Assembly: GCA_029983595.1 (NCBI GenBank)
Contig: JASBZD010000052.1
Location: 1 to 8,339 of the forward strand
From: Peptoniphilaceae bacterium
GTDB taxonomy: Bacteria > Bacillota > Clostridia > Tissierellales > Peptoniphilaceae
Length of the DNA: 8,339 bases
Direction of reading: 5' to 3'
A program made the position numbers and the translations under genes. The notes beneath the pieces are model-generated. The model saw nothing but the letters and a program-made list of their open reading frames with translations, ran no database searches and was not told the origin of the DNA. Below, one piece after another: positions 4,787-8,339 of the stretch; positions within the stretch are counted from its first letter, which is position 1, and each line of letters opens with the position of its first letter.

Positions 4787-6373
4787 ATGGAATTACTTTT
4801 AACTTCAATTATTTTATTTTTAGCTATAATAGCTACTAGAATTTCTGATAAATCTGGGATACCATCTCTAATATTATTTATCCTCTTAGGTATGGGGTTT
4901 GGGATATTAGGGGTGGAATTTAGCGATTTTACGATTGCAGATTATTTTGCAAATCTAGCTCTTATGGTAATTATGTTTCAAGGGGGATATTCTACTAACT
5001 GGAATATGGTTAAACCTGTTGCTAAAGTCTCTATTTTACTTTCCTTTTTAGGTGTTATAGTTACCGCTTTAGTGACGGGATTATTTTGCCATTATATTAT
5101 AGGTTTTAATTTTTTAGAATCAATGCTTTTAGGTTCTGTAGTTGGATCGACTGATTATTCAAGTGTATCTAGTATTTTAAAATCTAGAAAGCTTAATTTA
5201 AAATATAATACTGGTTCAATTCTAGAAGTAGAAAGTGGCTCAAACGACCCTGCTGCATATACGATGACTATGATTTTTTTAAGCCTAATTTTAGGCTCAA
5301 AAGTCTTTATACCTTTAATGATCTTTAAACAAATTGTCTTTGGTGTAGCTTTAGGGTTTTTATTTGGAAAAATCACTTTAAAATTAATAGATACTTTTAA
5401 ATTCGATGGAGATGGAATTTTTACATTATTTATAGTAGCATCAATGCTTCTAACTTATTCTTTTTCTAATTATATCGGCGGAAATGGATTTTTATCAGTT
5501 TATTTATTTGGTATATTAATTGGAAATCGTCAATATATTGGTAAGAGAGATGCAATATTCTTTTTTGATGGACTCTCTAGTATTATGCAAGTTGGACTAT
5601 TCTTTATTTTAGGACTAATATCTAATCCATCTCATGCATTAAAACTTCTACCTCTATCTTTTATAATTATGGCTTTTATGACTTTAGTAGCTCGTCCAAT
5701 TTCTATTTTTGGCCTTCTAAAACCTTTTAAAATGCCTAGAAACCAAAAACTTTTCTTATGTCTATCTGGTCTTAGGGGAGCTGCTGCCGTAGCTTTTGCT
5801 ATTATGGTTGTTAACTCTGGGGCGAATATTAGCGAAGATATTTATCATATAGTATTTGGAATTGCAGTTATTTCTACTCTTTTACAAGGATGGATTTTAC
5901 CTACTGCGGCTATTAAACTAAATATGGTTGATAAATCTGATACTATGCTTAGAACTTTTAACGAGTATCAGGATAAATCAAATTTAGGGTTTATAGAAAC
6001 TACAATTACGGAAAACTCCAGATGGGTAGGAGAAAAAGTTTCTAACCTAAATATGGCATTTGATATTATTGTTGCTAAAATACAAAGAAATAACGAAATT
6101 GTGGTCCCACGTGGAAATACAACTATTAAAGCTGGCGATAAAATAGTACTAGGTGGGAAGTCATATTTTGATACTACAGGATATGATTTAGTAGAGTTTA
6201 CTGTTACTGAAGATCATAAATGGGCAGGAAAAATTCTCAGCGATTTAGATCTTCCTGACGAGCTACTTATTATTATGCTTCTTAGAGATGGAGAGATATT
6301 AGTACCGACTGGCAGAACTAAAATTTTATCAAATGATACACTCGTTACCATAAGGGGTACTGTGAAAGACTAA
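4787..6373 (+). CDS. CPA1-family cation/proton antiporter with two RCK_C domains (CvrA/NhaP2 type)
   Basis: A 528-residue inner-membrane protein predicted to exchange K+ or Na+ for protons. Residues 1 to about 378 form a multi-helix antiporter domain. Key signatures are GSTD at 120-123 in one discontinuous helix and ESGSNDP at 149-155, with N153 and D154 as the ion-binding pair of electroneutral CPA1 exchangers, and LSGLRGAAAVAFA at 326-338. The cytoplasmic end carries two tandem TrkA-C (RCK_C) domains, about 401-463 and 469-528, each with the pattern of a hydrophobic strand, a charged turn and a glycine near its end (PRGNTTIKAGDKIVLGG, PTGRTKILSNDTLVTIRG). These suggest gating by a small ligand or nucleotide. 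The usual TDAAA of relatives reads TDYSS here. The ATG at 4787 follows GAAGGGA (4775-4781) by 5 nt. The preferred ion cannot be assigned from sequence. Confidence 0.88.
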   Translation: MELLLTSIILFLAIIATRISDKSGIPSLILFILLGMGFGILGVEFSDFTIADYFANLALMVIMFQGGYSTNWNMVKPVAKVSILLSFLGVIVTALVTGLFCHYIIGFNFLESMLLGSVVGSTDYSSVSSILKSRKLNLKYNTGSILEVESGSNDPAAYTMTMIFLSLILGSKVFIPLMIFKQIVFGVALGFLFGKITLKLIDTFKFDGDGIFTLFIVASMLLTYSFSNYIGGNGFLSVYLFGILIGNRQYIGKRDAIFFFDGLSSIMQVGLFFILGLISNPSHALKLLPLSFIIMAFMTLVARPISIFGLLKPFKMPRNQKLFLCLSGLRGAAAVAFAIMVVNSGANISEDIYHIVFGIAVISTLLQGWILPTAAIKLNMVDKSDTMLRTFNEYQDKSNLGFIETTITENSRWVGEKVSNLNMAFDIIVAKIQRNNEIVVPRGNTTIKAGDKIVLGGKSYFDTTGYDLVEFTVTEDHKWAGKILSDLDLPDELLIIMLLRDGEILVPTGRTKILSNDTLVTIRGTVKD

Positions 6374-6378
6374 TTAAA

Positions 6379-6413
6379 AAATGACTCAAGAAACTAATAC
6401 TTGAGTCATTTTT
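6379..6413. terminator. Bidirectional terminator between convergent genes
   Basis: Stem aaatgactcaag (6379-6390) pairs with cttgagtcattt (6400-6411), loop aaactaata. An A run lies on the left and a T run on the right, so it works on both strands. On the minus strand its T tract comes from the A run at 6374-6381. The right side overlaps the stop codon of the ThrE_2 gene (6412-6414). Confidence 0.9.
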
Positions 6414-6873
6414 ATATTGGCTTTTTATTGTTAGCAACCCTTCTAGTATTTATAATTTTTCTAACTATTCCTATAAACGTCGTACCTAAGAAAATCCCAG
6501 TAGCCATTGTCATAGCAATAACAAGAGTTTCTAAAACTTTAGTAGTAAAATTTCCATAATCTAAATTTATAAGATAGCTCATAGAATAATACATTCCACC
6601 ACCTGGCACGAGTGGGATAATAGCTGGTAGATATATGACTAAGTTAGGACATTTTATAACTATAGATGATATAGCGCTTAAAATACCGATTGTAAGAGCT
6701 GCAACGATAGTAGAAACTACGGTATTTTCAAGAATTCCTAAATATTTATTAATTATCCATCCTATTCCTCCTATTATCGATGAAATAATTACCGCTCTTT
6801 TAGGAGTTTGAAAAATTAGCGCAAACCCAAATGTCGCAAAAAATCCATATATAAAATGCATTAATAGTTCCAT
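6412..6873 (-). CDS. ThrE_2-type (DUF3815) subunit of an amino-acid exporter
   Basis: A 153-residue, almost entirely hydrophobic membrane protein matching the C-terminal half of threonine/serine exporters of the ThrE family. About five helices are visible (3-22, 27-42, 53-73, 77-96, 113-137). The family motif PLVPGGGMYY lies at 87-96, and the end is basic (RRVANNKKPI). In ThrE of Corynebacterium both halves lie in one polypeptide; in many Bacillota they are separate, adjacent genes, as here. It is the second gene of the unit. Its ribosome binding site AAGGAGG overlaps the stop codon of the upstream partner (TAAGGAGG, complement of 6878-6885), with 4 nt to the ATG, which points to translational coupling and a fixed ratio of the two subunits. 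The substrate (threonine, serine or another small solute) is inferred from the family. Confidence 0.88.
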   Translation of the reverse strand: MELLMHFIYGFFATFGFALIFQTPKRAVIISSIIGGIGWIINKYLGILENTVVSTIVAALTIGILSAISSIVIKCPNLVIYLPAIIPLVPGGGMYYSMSYLINLDYGNFTTKVLETLVIAMTMATGIFLGTTFIGIVRKIINTRRVANNKKPI

Positions 6874-6882
6874 TTTTCCTCC

Positions 6883-7650
6883 TTAAAAAAGCTGTAATCC
6901 TAAAACTGCTCCTAAAGCTATAGCTATTGCAGTGGCTACAGCCTGAACAAATAACATAGTTCCTGATACAAACTCACCCATAAATAGATCTCGTATTGAG
7001 TTTGTTATAGAGATTCCTGGTACATATGGCATTATTGCGCCAATTATTATCATATCTACATTGCTTCCAAGCCCTAGATTAAATAAAATACCTGCTAAAA
7101 TAGAGCTGATTAATCCAGCGATTAAATTATATAAAAATACTGGAAGTTCAATTTTTAGCGGTCTTTCGAGTAGAACAAATGAAATAAATCCTATTATAAA
7201 GGCTGCTAAAAAGTCTAGAAAATCACCACCAAACATAAGACTAAAAAATGAGCTAGTAACTCCAGATGCAAATCCTCTAAACATATACGACCAATCTTTT
7301 GAGTTTTGAATTTTTAAAATCCTATCCATTGAGGTTTTTAGAGGTGGTTGATTAATGGATAGTTCTCTAGAAAAAGTATTAACTTCATCTACTTTATTAA
7401 GTTTAGTCGAGGGCCTTCTATGACGTATAATTTTTGAATATGTATTTCCATCTACATTTATCGACATAAAAATAGAAGTAGTAGTTGCAAAAACTTCCGC
7501 TTCACAGTCTATATAGCATTTTGCAACTCTCTCAATAGTGTCTTCTATTCTAAAAGTTTCTGCACCATTAGCTAAAAGAGTGCGGCCTACTTCTCCACAA
7601 AAATTTAAAAGTAGCTGCATATTCTCTTCTGTATGCTCAATATTTATCAT
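6883..7650 (-). CDS. ThrE-type (DUF1212) subunit of an amino-acid exporter
   Basis: A 255-residue protein with a soluble N-terminal part of about 120 residues followed by about five membrane helices (121-142, 145-161, 169-192, 197-213, 230-253). The family signatures are LLANGAETFRIEDT (25-38) in the soluble part and PGISITNSIRDLFMGEFVSG (211-230) in the membrane part. Together with the ThrE_2 protein encoded 9 bp downstream it should form one complete exporter of threonine/serine type, driven by the proton gradient in characterised homologues. Start: ATG at 7648-7650 on the minus strand, with AGAGG 4 nt before it. A clear promoter lies about 45 bp upstream. Confidence 0.9.
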   Translation of the reverse strand: MINIEHTEENMQLLLNFCGEVGRTLLANGAETFRIEDTIERVAKCYIDCEAEVFATTTSIFMSINVDGNTYSKIIRHRRPSTKLNKVDEVNTFSRELSINQPPLKTSMDRILKIQNSKDWSYMFRGFASGVTSSFFSLMFGGDFLDFLAAFIIGFISFVLLERPLKIELPVFLYNLIAGLISSILAGILFNLGLGSNVDMIIIGAIMPYVPGISITNSIRDLFMGEFVSGTMLFVQAVATAIAIALGAVLGLQLF

Positions 7651-7692
7651 ATATCCTCTTATAATTTTATATATTTTTATTTTACTAAAAAA

Positions 7693-7721
7693 ATCATATC
7701 AAATAAGATGAATTTATTCAA
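7693..7721 (-). promoter_or_regulatory. Promoter of the ThrE gene pair
   Basis: On the minus strand TTGAAT (7721-7716) and TATGAT (7698-7693) are exactly 17 bp apart. The start near 7686 would leave a leader of about 35 nt. The interval 7651-7775 is the divergent control region between this pair and the DUF512 gene. Confidence 0.6.
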
Positions 7722-7760
7722 TTTAATAAAGCTTAGACTGAAAAAATCTTTTAAAAAATA

Positions 7761-7769
7761 TGATATAAT
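7761..7769 (+). promoter_or_regulatory. Extended -10 promoter abutting the DUF512 start codon
   Basis: TGATATAAT (7761-7769) is an extended -10 with a perfect TATAAT; the -35 region (about 7741) is only an A run. Only 6 bp separate it from the GTG at 7776, which would place the first transcribed base at or next to the start codon. Confidence 0.55.
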
Positions 7770-7775
7770 TAAACC

Positions 7776-8339
7776 GTGGAAAGATCAAATATATATAATA
7801 ATAAAAATATAGTAGAAAATATAATAAAAGGCTCTATAGCTGACGAAATCGGACTAGAACCAGGAGATGAAATTCTATCTGTAAATGGTAATAAAATAGT
7901 CGATATAATTGATTATAAATACCAGATTTCAGATGAATATATTACACTTGAAATAAAAAGTATAGATGGGGAAATCGTTACTGTAGAGATAGATAAAGAG
8001 TATGACGAAGATTTAGGAATCGAATTTACAAACCCTCTAATAGCTAAAGCTAAAAGATGTTCTAATAATTGTATATTCTGTTTTATAAATCAACTTCCCT
8101 CTGGAATGAGAGAGACTCTTTATTTTAAAGATGATGACTCAAGACTTAGTTTTCTTCAGGGTAATTTTATTACGCTTACTAATATGAGCGATGAAGAAAT
8201 CGATAGAATTATAAAATATAGAATTTCACCAATTAATGTCTCAGTACACACGACTAATCCAGAACTTAGAGAAAAAATGCTTTGTAATAAAAGAGCTGGT
8301 AAGATTTTTGAAATTCTTAAAAAATTTGATGAAGCCGGA
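7776..8339 (+). CDS. DUF512 protein: PDZ-like domain plus radical SAM (5' part, runs off the window)
   Basis: The first 188 codons are present and the frame is open to the last base. Residues about 10-50 form a PDZ-like domain (IIKGSIADEIGLEPGDEILSVNG), followed by the radical SAM signature C95, C99, C102 (CSNNCIFC) and the family stretch FINQLPSGMRETLYFKDDDSRLSFLQGNFITLTN (103-136). Members are widespread in anaerobic Bacillota and bind [4Fe-4S]; no reaction is established for most. The remainder of the radical SAM barrel and the DUF512 domain proper lie beyond the window. The start is forced: an in-frame TAA at 7770-7772 precedes the GTG at 7776, and no other ATG, GTG or TTG follows before the conserved PDZ residues. 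No ribosome binding site precedes it, and the -10 element is 6 bp away, so a leaderless transcript is likely. Confidence 0.88.
   Translation, partial: MERSNIYNNKNIVENIIKGSIADEIGLEPGDEILSVNGNKIVDIIDYKYQISDEYITLEIKSIDGEIVTVEIDKEYDEDLGIEFTNPLIAKAKRCSNNCIFCFINQLPSGMRETLYFKDDDSRLSFLQGNFITLTNMSDEEIDRIIKYRISPINVSVHTTNPELREKMLCNKRAGKIFEILKKFDEAG

Noticed and set aside
4773..4787. Four-codon frame MKGF overlapping the antiporter start (TAATG)
   Set aside because: The ATG at 4773 lies directly after the terminator T tract without a ribosome binding site; GAAGGGA itself serves the antiporter ATG. Probably chance.
5155..5376. Minus-strand open frame inside the antiporter gene
   Set aside because: It is antisense to the conserved TD and ND motif region, which is clearly coding on the plus strand.
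7061..7309. Plus-strand open frame inside the thrE-type gene
   Set aside because: A shadow of the membrane part of the ThrE protein; no domain or ribosome binding site.

Overview
The window looks like chromosomal DNA from a low-GC, anaerobic Gram-positive bacterium (Bacillota). The reasons are AT-rich codon use, a T-box riboswitch, strong AGGAGG-type ribosome binding sites, short U-tailed intrinsic terminators, two radical SAM proteins and a split ThrE exporter. The gene set would suit an anaerobic coccus of the Tissierellia (Peptoniphilus or Anaerococcus type), but that placement is an inference.

Layout. Positions 1-836 hold no intact gene, yet they are highly structured. Two diverged copies of one module are present, each a hairpin with an ACTGGA loop, an identical 18-nt unpaired linker (aattataaatacctctct) and a U-tailed terminator hairpin. 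The second copy lies just downstream of a Fur-box-like palindrome that overlaps a possible promoter. An 80-codon open stretch with no start codon (146-387), probably a gene remnant, lies between the copies. Then come, on the + strand: an operator-rich promoter and a radical SAM/SPASM-like protein (837-2216); a terminator; an aspartyl T-box leader with specifier GAC; aspS (2520-4298); a small RseC-family membrane protein (4325-4741) and its terminator; and a CPA1-type cation/proton antiporter with two RCK_C domains (4787-6373). A bidirectional terminator separates these from a convergent minus-strand pair encoding the two halves of a ThrE-type amino-acid exporter (7650-6412). A divergent intergenic region leads into the 5' part of a DUF512 PDZ/radical SAM protein, cut by the window end. 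Its only usable start, a GTG, sits where transcription is expected to begin.

How they fit together. The aspS-rseC unit is controlled by uncharged tRNA-Asp through the T-box. The antiporter and ThrE pair are separate transport units. The best candidate for something undescribed is the 5' intergenic region: a possible iron-responsive small RNA (about 474-636) with a second copy at the window start. Its conserved C/U-rich linker is complementary over 7 nt to the ribosome binding site of the adjacent iron-sulfur radical SAM gene. That would resemble the iron-sparing logic of RyhB, FsrA and IsrR, but it is a hypothesis from sequence alone.
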